From contig JADJSV010000017.1 in the NCBI GenBank assembly GCA_016711505.1, forward strand, positions 434,001 through 498,000: 64,000 bases of DNA, given 5' to 3'. Both the position numbers and the translations under genes were made by a program. Shown in pieces: positions 16,614 to 24,476 of the stretch. The stretch's first letter is position 1. Every line of letters begins with the position of its first letter. Under the pieces are notes generated by a model. The model ran no database searches, had not been told where the DNA came from, and saw nothing but the letters and a program-made list of their open reading frames with translations. Origin of the DNA: Bacteroidota bacterium (GTDB lineage: Bacteria; Bacteroidota; Bacteroidia; AKYH767-A; 2013-40CM-41-45).

Positions 16614-17045
16614 TCAATTTAACTGTGGGAGCTTAACAATGGTAAACCAAAAGTCTTCAATGCTCTTGATCACACTCATGAATGAATCATATTCTACCGG
16701 CTTACTTACGAAACAATTTACATGCATTGCATAACTGGCGTGTATATCATTCTCTGATTGTGATGTTGTAAGTACAATTACGGGAATTAATTTGAGCTCA
16801 GGGTCGTTCTTGATTTTTTCCAGAACTTCCAACCCATTCATTTTTGGCAAATTTAAATCCAGCAGGATCAGATCCGGAACAATTGCATTCTTATGCTTTC
16901 CTGTCTTCGATAAAAATTCAATGGCTTCCACTCCATCAAAAACGACATGCAATTTATTTTCAATTCGCCCTTCATTTAATGCTTCCTGTGTCAGACGTAC
17001 ATCGCCCGGGTTGTCTTCAACTAATAAAATGTCAACTGCTTTCAT
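16614..17045 (-). CDS. Single-domain response regulator, Rcp1-like
   Basis: This 143-residue protein is a stand-alone receiver with acceptor D63 (LILLDLNLPKMNG), the acidic pair E10-D11, and the switch Thr and Lys in VLTTSQSE and FVSKPVEY. The insertion-bearing form (NEGRIENKLHVVFDGVEAIEFL) is typical of receivers paired with cytoplasmic or phytochrome-like kinases. Its start overlaps the 3' end of the kinase at 17032 by 14 bp, so they are probably cotranscribed and the kinase is its likely phosphodonor. Confidence 0.88.
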   Translation of the reverse strand: MKAVDILLVEDNPGDVRLTQEALNEGRIENKLHVVFDGVEAIEFLSKTGKHKNAIVPDLILLDLNLPKMNGLEVLEKIKNDPELKLIPVIVLTTSQSENDIHASYAMHVNCFVSKPVEYDSFMSVIKSIEDFWFTIVKLPQLN

Positions 17046-18351
17046 GCTTTTTTACTTTTAAGGTGAAATAAAATGTTGTTCCTTTTCCTAATTCTGATTC
17101 AAACCAGATTGTACCGCCATGCCGTTCAACGATCTTCTTTACAACAGCAAGACCAATCCCTGTTCCATTGAACATAGCCTTGCTGTGAAGTTGTTTGAAA
17201 ATTACAAATACTTTATCATGATATTTTTTATCGATTCCAATTCCATTGTCTTTTACTGAAAATAGCCATTCGTCAGTTTTACGTTCAGCAGATATTCTAA
17301 TTTCAGGTATATTATCCTTTACCTGAAACTTTACAGCATTGGCTAATAAATTCTGAAATACCTGTATCATTTGTGTCTTATCCGCAAGTATCACCGGTAA
17401 TTCATCGATTTTAATTTCAGTTTTACTTTCAACTATGATCGTTTTCAGATTCTCCAAAACATCCTTTACTACTGTATTTAAATCTACTTCTACATCCGGA
17501 AGTTGTCTGTTGATCTTCGAATAATTCAGAAGATCGATGATGAGTTGTTTCATCCTGTTTGCGCCATCAACTGCGTATTTGATAAACTCATCAGCATCTT
17601 CATCAAGCTTTCCTTTATATCGCTGTTCAATAAGTTGCACATAGCTTCCAACCATCCGCAATGGCTCCTGAAGATCGTGCGAAGCTATGTATGCAAATTG
17701 CTCCAGTTCTTTGTTCGACCGTTCCAGCTCTTCTACATATTTTTTTTCTTTCTCCTCTGCAATCTTTTGAGGAGTAAGGTTAACCATTGAACCTATCATT
17801 CTGATCGGCTCACCTTCCAGATTCCTGATAATAGATCCGCGGTCAAGAATGAAAAACACTTTGCCATTTCCTCCGTGATATTTATATTCATCGGTCCAGA
17901 ACATTTCTCCGTTTTTTATTGATTCAAAGATCTTTTTTTCTACACGTTCCCTGTCATTATCATCTATGTTTTTTATCCAGAATTCAAATTTTTGCTCCGT
18001 TTCATCTTTGTCATATCCAAACAAAGTGTAAAAATTCTCATTCCACCAGATTTCATTAGTGATAAGATTCCAGTCCCATACTACATCGTGTGTTGCTTTG
18101 GAAACAATGGAAAATCTTTCGTTCATTTCAATGGCTGTATCACGCGATTTAAATTTATCTGTTACGTCTCTGTGATTTGCAACGATTGCTTTCACGTTCT
18201 CGTCATTCAATAAATTTATGACTGTTCCTTCTACCCAGAAATGATGACCGTCTTTATGTCTGAATCTATTTTGACGGTGAAAGAGTTTTCCAGGATGTAA
18301 CAATAGTTCGCTGAAAATATTTTTTGAGTCATAAATATTTTCAGGATGCAT
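17032..18351 (-). CDS. PAS histidine kinase, C-terminal part of a frameshifted gene
   Basis: This 439-residue ORF starts in the middle of a PAS domain (residues HPENIYDSKNIF). It has two PAS/PAC blocks, a HisKA domain with His in YIASHDLQEPLRMVGSYVQL, and an ATPase domain with N-box (FQNLLANAVKF), DNGIGID, GTGIGLAVVKKI and GKGTTFYFTL. It overlaps the ORF 18231-19541 in another frame. Adding one A to the A5 run (plus strand T5 at 18365-18369) joins both into a PAS domain reading MVGKNFSEIMHPENIY. It is thus the back half of one kinase, and the apparent start at 18351 is artificial. Confidence 0.8.
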   Translation of the reverse strand: MHPENIYDSKNIFSELLLHPGKLFHRQNRFRHKDGHHFWVEGTVINLLNDENVKAIVANHRDVTDKFKSRDTAIEMNERFSIVSKATHDVVWDWNLITNEIWWNENFYTLFGYDKDETEQKFEFWIKNIDDNDRERVEKKIFESIKNGEMFWTDEYKYHGGNGKVFFILDRGSIIRNLEGEPIRMIGSMVNLTPQKIAEEKEKKYVEELERSNKELEQFAYIASHDLQEPLRMVGSYVQLIEQRYKGKLDEDADEFIKYAVDGANRMKQLIIDLLNYSKINRQLPDVEVDLNTVVKDVLENLKTIIVESKTEIKIDELPVILADKTQMIQVFQNLLANAVKFQVKDNIPEIRISAERKTDEWLFSVKDNGIGIDKKYHDKVFVIFKQLHSKAMFNGTGIGLAVVKKIVERHGGTIWFESELGKGTTFYFTLKVKKHESS

Positions 18352-19541
18352 AATTTCACTGAAATTTTTCCAACCATGTAATCTACGGTGTATCCTGTTG
18401 CTTTTTCAAATGCAGGGCTCACATAAATTACTTTTCCTTTTTCATCAATCAGTGAAATAATATCTTCAGCATTTCGTACCACACCCTGAAACCTTTTTTC
18501 ACTCTTTATCAATTCTTGCTCAGCTTCCTTTATTTCAGTTATATCCTTGAAGTTCGTCAGCATTCCCTGGACATTGGGTTCATGAAATAAATTAACAATA
18601 ATTCCATCGAACCAGATATACGAGTTGTTTTTATGTTTAGACCTAAGCGTTATTTTAAAAGGAGCTCCTGGATTTGCAAGTGCCAGGTTAAAAACCTGAT
18701 TTACTTTCTCAAGGTCGTCAGGATGTATGCGTTGGAAAATATCTATTTGTTCAGAATCTTCATCAGTCCAGCCGGTAACACGTTCTGCTGAAGGACTTCT
18801 ATAAGTCATTTTTCTGTCTTTGTCAATTACAATGATCAAACTATCATTATACTCTAATATATATTTAAATCTCTGTTCTCTTTTATTCAATTCATTGGTT
18901 CGTTCTTCAACCAGTCTTTCAAGACTTGCGTTTAATTCCTGCAATTCAATCTCTGCTTTTTTAAGAGAAGAAATATCTTTCACTAATACCAGATTTCCTA
19001 CAACTTCCGAATTATCATTCAGGTTTTGTGATACTGTTACCAAAACATTAAGTGGCACATTTTCTTTCGTATAATAAATAACTTCACCTTGCCAAAAGCC
19101 TTCCTTTTCAAATGCCGCAAGCGCTTCTTCTCTGCCACCTGTATGAAATTTTATCTTCAATACCTCCATCGCAGTTTTTCCAATTGCTTCTTCACTCTTC
19201 CATCCAAACAGCCTCTCTGCTGCCGGATTCCATTCAGTGATGGTGTAATTTTTATCTGAACTAATAATGGGGTCCTGAATATTTTTTGCAATTGAAGCCA
19301 GGTATTTGTATTTTTCAATTTGCTCAGCCATTTGTCTGATCTTTCCGGCTTCAAATGCCTCCCTATCCTGTGTTGTTCTCTTTCTTACTGAAAATAAATC
19401 TATCAATACAAAAACTGAAGTCAGAATAACTATTGCGATAATAAAGATCTGCTCTTTCCAATTTGGATTTGTATAAATGGAAATTCCTGCAATTAAAATT
19501 GCAAGAAATAGTAGCAGCAGATATTTTTCTTTTCCCTTCAT
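18231..19541 (-). CDS. PAS histidine kinase, N-terminal part of a frameshifted gene
   Basis: This 436-residue ORF has two N-terminal membrane helices (YLLLLFLAILIAGISIYT; IFIIAIVILTSVFVLIDLF) with almost no periplasmic loop, a PAS domain (SIAKNIQDPIISSDKNYTIT), a coiled coil (LQELNASLERLVEERTNEL) and two further PAS domains. Sense ends near residue 393 (DYMVGK); the remaining tail (ISVKLCILKIFMTQ) is out-of-frame translation. Together with 17032-18351 it makes one membrane-bound multi-PAS kinase spanning 17032-19541. The ligand is unknown. Confidence 0.8.
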   Translation of the reverse strand: MKGKEKYLLLLFLAILIAGISIYTNPNWKEQIFIIAIVILTSVFVLIDLFSVRKRTTQDREAFEAGKIRQMAEQIEKYKYLASIAKNIQDPIISSDKNYTITEWNPAAERLFGWKSEEAIGKTAMEVLKIKFHTGGREEALAAFEKEGFWQGEVIYYTKENVPLNVLVTVSQNLNDNSEVVGNLVLVKDISSLKKAEIELQELNASLERLVEERTNELNKREQRFKYILEYNDSLIIVIDKDRKMTYRSPSAERVTGWTDEDSEQIDIFQRIHPDDLEKVNQVFNLALANPGAPFKITLRSKHKNNSYIWFDGIIVNLFHEPNVQGMLTNFKDITEIKEAEQELIKSEKRFQGVVRNAEDIISLIDEKGKVIYVSPAFEKATGYTVDYMVGKISVKLCILKIFMTQKIFSANYCYILENSFTVKIDSDIKTVIISG

Positions 19542-19993
19542 TAATTAATTCACTCTCAAAATAAAATTCAATTCAATAACATACAGCGCCTTTCAACTGT
19601 ACGCAAAAAATCCTGCCAGATAAAAATAGCAGAATGCTCCTAATATGTCGAGTGATTCAGGTTCTTAGTGGGATTTCAAACCAAGAGGGTTCAAATAAAA
19701 ACCCGGATCGTATCAAATTGTTTAAATTGTTTAACTCGTTCAAGGTGCTAAGAAGTACATTAAACCCATTAAACGATTTTGCACCTTGATTTAAATCATC
19801 AGCCTTTTCTAATCAAGGGCATAACAGATGCCATTGACTTTTCAGATCAATGGCATTTTTGAAATTCACTTCTTTCTTCAGAGTTCTGATGATTGCAAAT
19901 TAATAAAAATCTCGTAACATTCTTAGAAAAATCCCAAAAAACTTTTTTACACTGAAAACTTAAAAATACTCCGAATAAATGTTGTCACGTTTA
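19542..19993. other. 452-bp gene-free interval
   Basis: No ORF with protein-like content is visible. It holds an inverted repeat CAAGGTGC (19741-19748) / GCACCTTG (19781-19788) and a strong plus-oriented terminator at 19828-19860 although both neighbouring genes run on the minus strand. A short plus-strand RNA ending there is possible but not shown. Confidence 0.5.
19828..19860 (+). terminator. Rho-independent terminator in an otherwise minus-strand region
   Basis: ATGCCATTGA (19828-19837) pairs perfectly over 10 bp with TCAATGGCAT (19847-19856), with a 9-nt loop and TTTTT to 19860. The U-tract exists only on the plus strand. No plus-strand gene precedes it. Confidence 0.7.
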
Positions 19994-20488
19994 TTATTGC
20001 TCATCGGCACTTGGACCATATACTCCCGGAATCGGAATATCCAATAATCTCAAGTATACGCCTAGCTGTGCTCTATGGTGAACAATCTGACTAAAGGAAT
20101 GCCTTACAGTGTCAAGTTTTGATTGTTCCATGTAAACAATATCACCGTTTCGAAGTGTCCACTTTTCATCCAATACACTTTCTTTTGCATTCTCCAGATC
20201 TTTCAAAGCCAGCGCTACATTCTTGTTGAAATAAGCAACCAGTTCTTCTCCGGTTGTACAATCTGCAGGATTGTATGGACTTTTTGCGAAATCAAGTTCA
20301 TCAGTATTCACTCCAAGGGAGATCCATGTCGGAAGATCAGCAATGTGAATAGCAAGATCCTGCAATTTCATACTCTTAGCATGTGGCTTCCAGCCCAGCT
20401 TATCTGCCGGAACCAGTGCCAGCATTTTTCGTGTACCAATAGCTTCTTTTTCGAGCTCTTTTTTGAATGATTGAAGAAAGGTTGTCAT
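19994..20488 (-). CDS. DinB/YfiT-family putative metal-dependent hydrolase
   Basis: The longest ORF begins at 20611, but its first 41 codons look non-coding and run into the upstream gene. I choose the ATG at 20488 (MTTFLQSFKKELEKEAIGTR), which gives 164 residues, the normal DinB size. The four-helix bundle has the family's His sites: one in LQDLAIHIADLP and the pair region VRHSFSQIVHHRAQLGVYLR. The end matches family C-termini (GVYGPSADE). Many members are thiol transferases or metal-binding proteins; the substrate is unknown. Confidence 0.85.
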   Translation of the reverse strand: MTTFLQSFKKELEKEAIGTRKMLALVPADKLGWKPHAKSMKLQDLAIHIADLPTWISLGVNTDELDFAKSPYNPADCTTGEELVAYFNKNVALALKDLENAKESVLDEKWTLRNGDIVYMEQSKLDTVRHSFSQIVHHRAQLGVYLRLLDIPIPGVYGPSADEQ

Positions 20489-20537
20489 TGTTTTTAGTTT
20501 TTTGACAAAGAAACAGAAGACTAATGACAACAGTATG

Positions 20538-22343
20538 TCAGCATGTTTTTGGGAAACTAATGTTTCTAAGATTCTTTTCAGAAGACTCAAGTTCGGACTG
20601 CATTCTTTCAAGCATATTTAATTGGTCATGCTTCATATCTAATAATATTGATTTGTAATAAGATATTCCATTTATGAGGTTTTCCTTAAACAATTGAAAC
20701 TGCTTTTGGTGACGAACAGTCCATGTAGAAAAATTCTTCGAAATCTCATTCTTCAAATAGTCAACATATAAATTCAATTCATTGACAAACATGTTCGGAC
20801 GAGAAATGCTATTCAGAATATTTTTACGTCCGTAAATATGAGAAACCATTTCATCCAAAGAATATACTCCTGAGAAAAATGCAAGATTCGGCCCGGGACA
20901 AATCGTTACGGCGTTTAATTTATGAGGAGTGACTTGTCCGTTCTTTAAATAAGCTGTGGCTCCAAGCCCTTCACACAAACAATCCTTTTCCATAACTAAA
21001 ATAATCTCTTCATCTTTTTCCTTTTCTGAAATGAATTTGCTTTTTATCTGGCTTATCTTCAAATTTTGATACTGCCGTGAAGCCGTGCAAATCGGTTGTG
21101 CAGTAAATTCTGTGTTGCTTGCAAGGAATTTTTTGTAACAAGGACTTCCAGGTCGACCACTTTGAATTCTTTTCTTTCTTTGAACTTCAGACGAACTCCT
21201 TCGAAAATTGTTAAATGGTATTCCTAATGGTGAGGAATTACTCAAATAATAATCTTCCTGTTTTGCATGGGCTAATTGATTAAGAGTAGTTTCATCCACA
21301 TTCGTCGCCTCAGGAACTAGTAAAAAAGGACTTCCCCATCCGGTTCCATCTAAAGAATAATATTCCCGTAAAAATCTATCTTCTTGAAAAGTCCCAATAC
21401 CACCTTGAACAGTAATACGCATTTCAGGAATATCACCATAACCTACTTTTCCTTTCACAATAAGTGCAGAATTACTGATAGAATACAATTCTTCAATCAA
21501 CTCCACTCTCTTCAATTTAAATTCTTCCAATATTGGTCCAAGCAATAATCCATCTGTTGCAAAAGCGTGTCCCCCACAGTTTAATCCTGATTCAATTCTA
21601 AATTCAGAGACCCATAATCCTTTCTTCGCAAGAATCTTTCCTTGGATTAATGCTGATCTAAAATCACTGACCTTTAAAATTATCCTTTTCTTTTGTATCC
21701 CAGATTGATCAGGAAAAAAATCCTTAAAAGTTTCACAATAACTATACAGACGGGGATTCATTCCTGCAGAAAAGACAACTGAAGATGAAAGATTGCTATT
21801 TGCAAAACCTCTCAGGGCTGACATGGCATCACAATATTCAACCGGCAATTCGTTTCCTTCTTTAGAATAATTCGATTTGTCAAGCTTTGTCATTATATTA
21901 ACATCGATTGAACCGGCTGAAATATTTTTCCGTAACTTTTCTTGCAATTCATGCTTAACAATATCATCTGAAATCAACATTTCCTTATACAATATCTTTA
22001 ATGAAGAATCGCCAGGGAGCATCTCGAAATACTTATTGATAGAATAACCATCATCAAAAGATTCTGAACGCACTTCTTCGATTTTCTTTTCAACAATCTT
22101 CTGTAATAAGTTTAAATAAGCTGTCACTCTTTTTGCCCTATGGTCAATATCACCTTCAGGAATTGCAACAAACTCTTCATTCTCATTTTTACAATAGATC
22201 TCTCTCATACTTTCGATCAACTGATCTTCAATGATCGATACGACTGAAGAGATTCCGTAATGCGCAACTTTAACAGGAGTGTCAATAGTGTATGCTAAAC
22301 CCATAACAGGGATATGAAAAGTGTGATTTTTTTGGGAGCTCAT
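20538..22343 (-). CDS. Uncharacterised 601-residue protein, possible TIM-barrel enzyme, under an Fnr-type box
   Basis: I do not recognise a named family. Visible features are an N-terminal MGLAYTIDTPVKVAHYGISS segment, a centre with RIILKVSDFRSALIQGKILA and GLNCGGHAFATDGLLLG, a Gly-rich turn VQGGIGTFQEDRFLREYY followed by DGTGWGSPFLLVPEAT, and several Cys in a C-terminal third (GSPCYKK, QPICTAS, KDCLCEGLG, VTICPGPN). The GGIGT turn and Asp/Gly pattern recall FMN-binding TIM barrels such as nitronate monooxygenase or glutamate synthase; the Cys could hold a metal or an iron-sulfur cluster. Both ideas are inference. A perfect TATGA-N6-TCATA box lies 62 bp upstream with ideal spacing. Confidence 0.8.
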   Translation of the reverse strand: MSSQKNHTFHIPVMGLAYTIDTPVKVAHYGISSVVSIIEDQLIESMREIYCKNENEEFVAIPEGDIDHRAKRVTAYLNLLQKIVEKKIEEVRSESFDDGYSINKYFEMLPGDSSLKILYKEMLISDDIVKHELQEKLRKNISAGSIDVNIMTKLDKSNYSKEGNELPVEYCDAMSALRGFANSNLSSSVVFSAGMNPRLYSYCETFKDFFPDQSGIQKKRIILKVSDFRSALIQGKILAKKGLWVSEFRIESGLNCGGHAFATDGLLLGPILEEFKLKRVELIEELYSISNSALIVKGKVGYGDIPEMRITVQGGIGTFQEDRFLREYYSLDGTGWGSPFLLVPEATNVDETTLNQLAHAKQEDYYLSNSSPLGIPFNNFRRSSSEVQRKKRIQSGRPGSPCYKKFLASNTEFTAQPICTASRQYQNLKISQIKSKFISEKEKDEEIILVMEKDCLCEGLGATAYLKNGQVTPHKLNAVTICPGPNLAFFSGVYSLDEMVSHIYGRKNILNSISRPNMFVNELNLYVDYLKNEISKNFSTWTVRHQKQFQLFKENLINGISYYKSILLDMKHDQLNMLERMQSELESSEKNLRNISFPKTC

Positions 22344-22368
22344 TTAATTCTTTTTGATATTTAATTCA

Positions 22369-22413
22369 CAAAAGTCGGTTTATTGAAATGATATAATTAT
22401 GACCTCCCTCATA
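22369..22413 (-). promoter_or_regulatory. Fnr-type box and -7 element of the 601-residue protein gene
   Basis: TATGACCTCCCTCATA at 22398-22413 (centre 22405.5) has perfect 5-bp arms. The minus-strand octamer GACTTTTG at 22369-22376 matches TAnnTTTG at 5 of 6 positions and is centred 33 bp from the palindrome centre. The start codon at 22343 lies about 20 nt after the inferred transcription start. Confidence 0.7.
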
Positions 22414-22620
22414 GTCAATATGATTCGCTATAAAAGCGGAACTTATTCTTGCATTATTCTGTGAGCATCTGCCGAAATTCAATGAATTCGCACACAATAA
22501 ATAATAATAAGTACATAGAAAACTTACTGATATAAATCATTCAATTTACAAATGTCCAAACGACTTCGTCAACTTACTCCTACGTAAATTTAAAATTACA
22601 GTACAGAATATATGTTCTTA

Positions 22621-23679
22621 CTAAGGCCTGTAATCAGGATTATTAATGAACGATGTATCTGTAAGGGTTTTTAGAAAATTCACAAGATCCTCCTTCTCCC
22701 AAGGCCATAAATTCAACCCGTATAATTTTGCCGGTTTCGTCATGATAGGATCAATACCAGGAGAAGAAATACATACGCCAGAATTATAAAATTCCACAAC
22801 TTCTTCCAGAGTCTGGTACCGTCCATCATGCATATATGGCGCAGTCAATTCAATGTTGCGTAGTGTGGGAACACTAAACTTTCCTTTGTCATTTATGTTT
22901 CCGGAAATCAAATATCGTCCTAGATCCTGGCCTTGTGGCAAACATTCAAGCCCATTGTTTCTGAAATCATTTGAAGTAAACAAAGGATTTCCATGACAGT
23001 GGAAACAATCGCCTTTCTCCGTCATAAAAATAATATATCCGCTTTGCTCAGACGTTGTAAACCCCACCTGATGATCAAAATATTTATCAAATTTAGAGTT
23101 TGCAGAAACCATACTTCTCATGAACTGACTAATAGAATATACAATTGTCTGCTTCAAATCATCATGCGACAAGTCCTCAACATTTGAGATTCCAAATGCT
23201 TTGTAAATCATCTGCGGATATTTTGGATGGGTTTTTAGATCCTGGACCAATTGATTCATATCTGTATCAAAAAATTCCGGGCCAAAGTCTGCAATACACA
23301 ATCGATCTAGTTTAGGTTCAGAACCGTTCCAATTGTAATCCGGATTCCATGCAAGATTTACATGAGGTGGAATACTTATAGAATCACCGCTTGCAGAAAT
23401 AAACATGGGTTTCGAAAACGACTTGTTTGCAAGATGACAAGAAGAACATGTCAATCCATTACTGGATAATATTGGGTCATAATAAAACTTTTTTCCTAAA
23501 GCAACTCCTTCAACTGTCATGGGATTCTCAGGTGGAATAGATGGAATGGGAAAATGAAGTGGAACCTTTAAGGAAAAAGGTGTTGGTTTATAAATAGCAA
23601 CTTCCTCTACAATTTCTTTCTTACAGGAGAGAAATGCCATAAGTAAAAATAAACCAGCAATTACAAATAATTTTTTCAT
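22621..23679 (-). CDS. Di-heme cytochrome c peroxidase / MauG-MbnH family lipoprotein
   Basis: I start it at 23679 (MKKLFVIAGLFLLMAFLSC), giving a lipobox Cys and 352 residues. The longer ORF would overlap the upstream gene. Two c-type heme motifs are present, CSSCH in the first domain and CFHCH in the second, with typical family segments (GKKFYYDPILSSNGLTCSSC; VPTLRNIELTAPYMHDGRY; LEEVVEFYN). These enzymes reduce H2O2 or, as MauG/MbnH, oxidise Trp or Tyr on a partner. It lies directly after an MbnP-like gene with no gap, so MbnH function on that partner is the better guess. Confidence 0.88.
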   Translation of the reverse strand: MKKLFVIAGLFLLMAFLSCKKEIVEEVAIYKPTPFSLKVPLHFPIPSIPPENPMTVEGVALGKKFYYDPILSSNGLTCSSCHLANKSFSKPMFISASGDSISIPPHVNLAWNPDYNWNGSEPKLDRLCIADFGPEFFDTDMNQLVQDLKTHPKYPQMIYKAFGISNVEDLSHDDLKQTIVYSISQFMRSMVSANSKFDKYFDHQVGFTTSEQSGYIIFMTEKGDCFHCHGNPLFTSNDFRNNGLECLPQGQDLGRYLISGNINDKGKFSVPTLRNIELTAPYMHDGRYQTLEEVVEFYNSGVCISSPGIDPIMTKPAKLYGLNLWPWEKEDLVNFLKTLTDTSFINNPDYRP

Positions 23680-23680
23680 C

Positions 23681-24400
23681 TTATTGGAAGTGAAATATAT
23701 CAACACCGTTTGCTTTTAATTTTGCCATTGCCGCACTACTTCCCATAGAATAATTACCATCAATATTAAAATCATAGATGAATGGGTTTCGGAACCATTC
23801 ATTGAGATTCATTACCAAAGGAATATTTAAAGCATTATCACCAATTACAAAATTGGTATCAAGCTGAATGGTAAAAAGATTTTCGTTTTTACCAAGGTGC
23901 ATTGCATACCCGAAAGTACCGGAACTATCAGTAAAATGTCCCTCGAATTTCATGAAATGATAACCACCACCCATTGGGACAGGCCAGATCATATTATTGT
24001 TTTCTGTTGAATTTGGCAATCCATCTGGAATGTTATGAAGCGAATCCAAGCCAAAATTAAATTTAACTCCTTTATATTCTCCTTGTAAAATCAATCCGCT
24101 AGAGAACACATTGGTTTCGGGTTTTCGGATACTGACATATTGAAAATTCTTTATCAGAACTTCCAATCCATCTGAACGTATTAATTTAATTTCAGATAAA
24201 TAATAATGTAGTGTTTCAATACTGATTCTACACCCCGAGTCTAAAGGGTACATGATTGAATCCAATTGGATTGAATTACCATCAGCTTCGTAACCAATGG
24301 ATAGATTAATTGTTCCGGTACTACTTGGTTCAGTTATTGATTCCTTTTTGCAGGAAATCATTAAAGTCAACCAAATAAATATAATTAATAATTGCTTCAT
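23681..24400 (-). CDS. MbnP-like periplasmic lipoprotein
   Basis: This 239-residue lipoprotein (lipobox LTLMISC, Cys17) carries MbnP-family motifs: NLSIGYEADG, LHYYLSEIKLIRSDG, KFNFGLDSLHN, MIWPVPMGGGYHFMKFEG and YAMHLGKNENLF. MbnP proteins bind copper through a Trp-derived kynurenine made by the partner MbnH. The downstream di-heme gene starts immediately after its stop. Copper handling would fit a region rich in NosZ copper genes. A weaker Fnr-type box sits upstream at the usual spacing. Confidence 0.82.
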   Translation of the reverse strand: MKQLLIIFIWLTLMISCKKESITEPSSTGTINLSIGYEADGNSIQLDSIMYPLDSGCRISIETLHYYLSEIKLIRSDGLEVLIKNFQYVSIRKPETNVFSSGLILQGEYKGVKFNFGLDSLHNIPDGLPNSTENNNMIWPVPMGGGYHFMKFEGHFTDSSGTFGYAMHLGKNENLFTIQLDTNFVIGDNALNIPLVMNLNEWFRNPFIYDFNIDGNYSMGSSAAMAKLKANGVDIFHFQ

Positions 24401-24417
24401 CTTTTTTTACTTAATAT

Positions 24418-24462
24418 GAAATTTAAAGCTAACATTCCGGAATTCCTATGATGATGCTCAGT
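24418..24462 (-). promoter_or_regulatory. Weaker Fnr-type box and -7 element of the mbnP/mbnH-like pair
   Basis: TATGATGATGCTCAGT at 24447-24462 matches TATGA-N6-TCATA except for the last two bases (centre 24454.5). The minus-strand octamer TAAATTTC at 24418-24425 fits TAnnTTTG at 5 of 6 positions, and the two centres are 33 bp apart. The start codon is at 24400, about 13 nt after the inferred transcription start. Confidence 0.5.
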
Positions 24463-24476
24463 GACATTCATCATGC

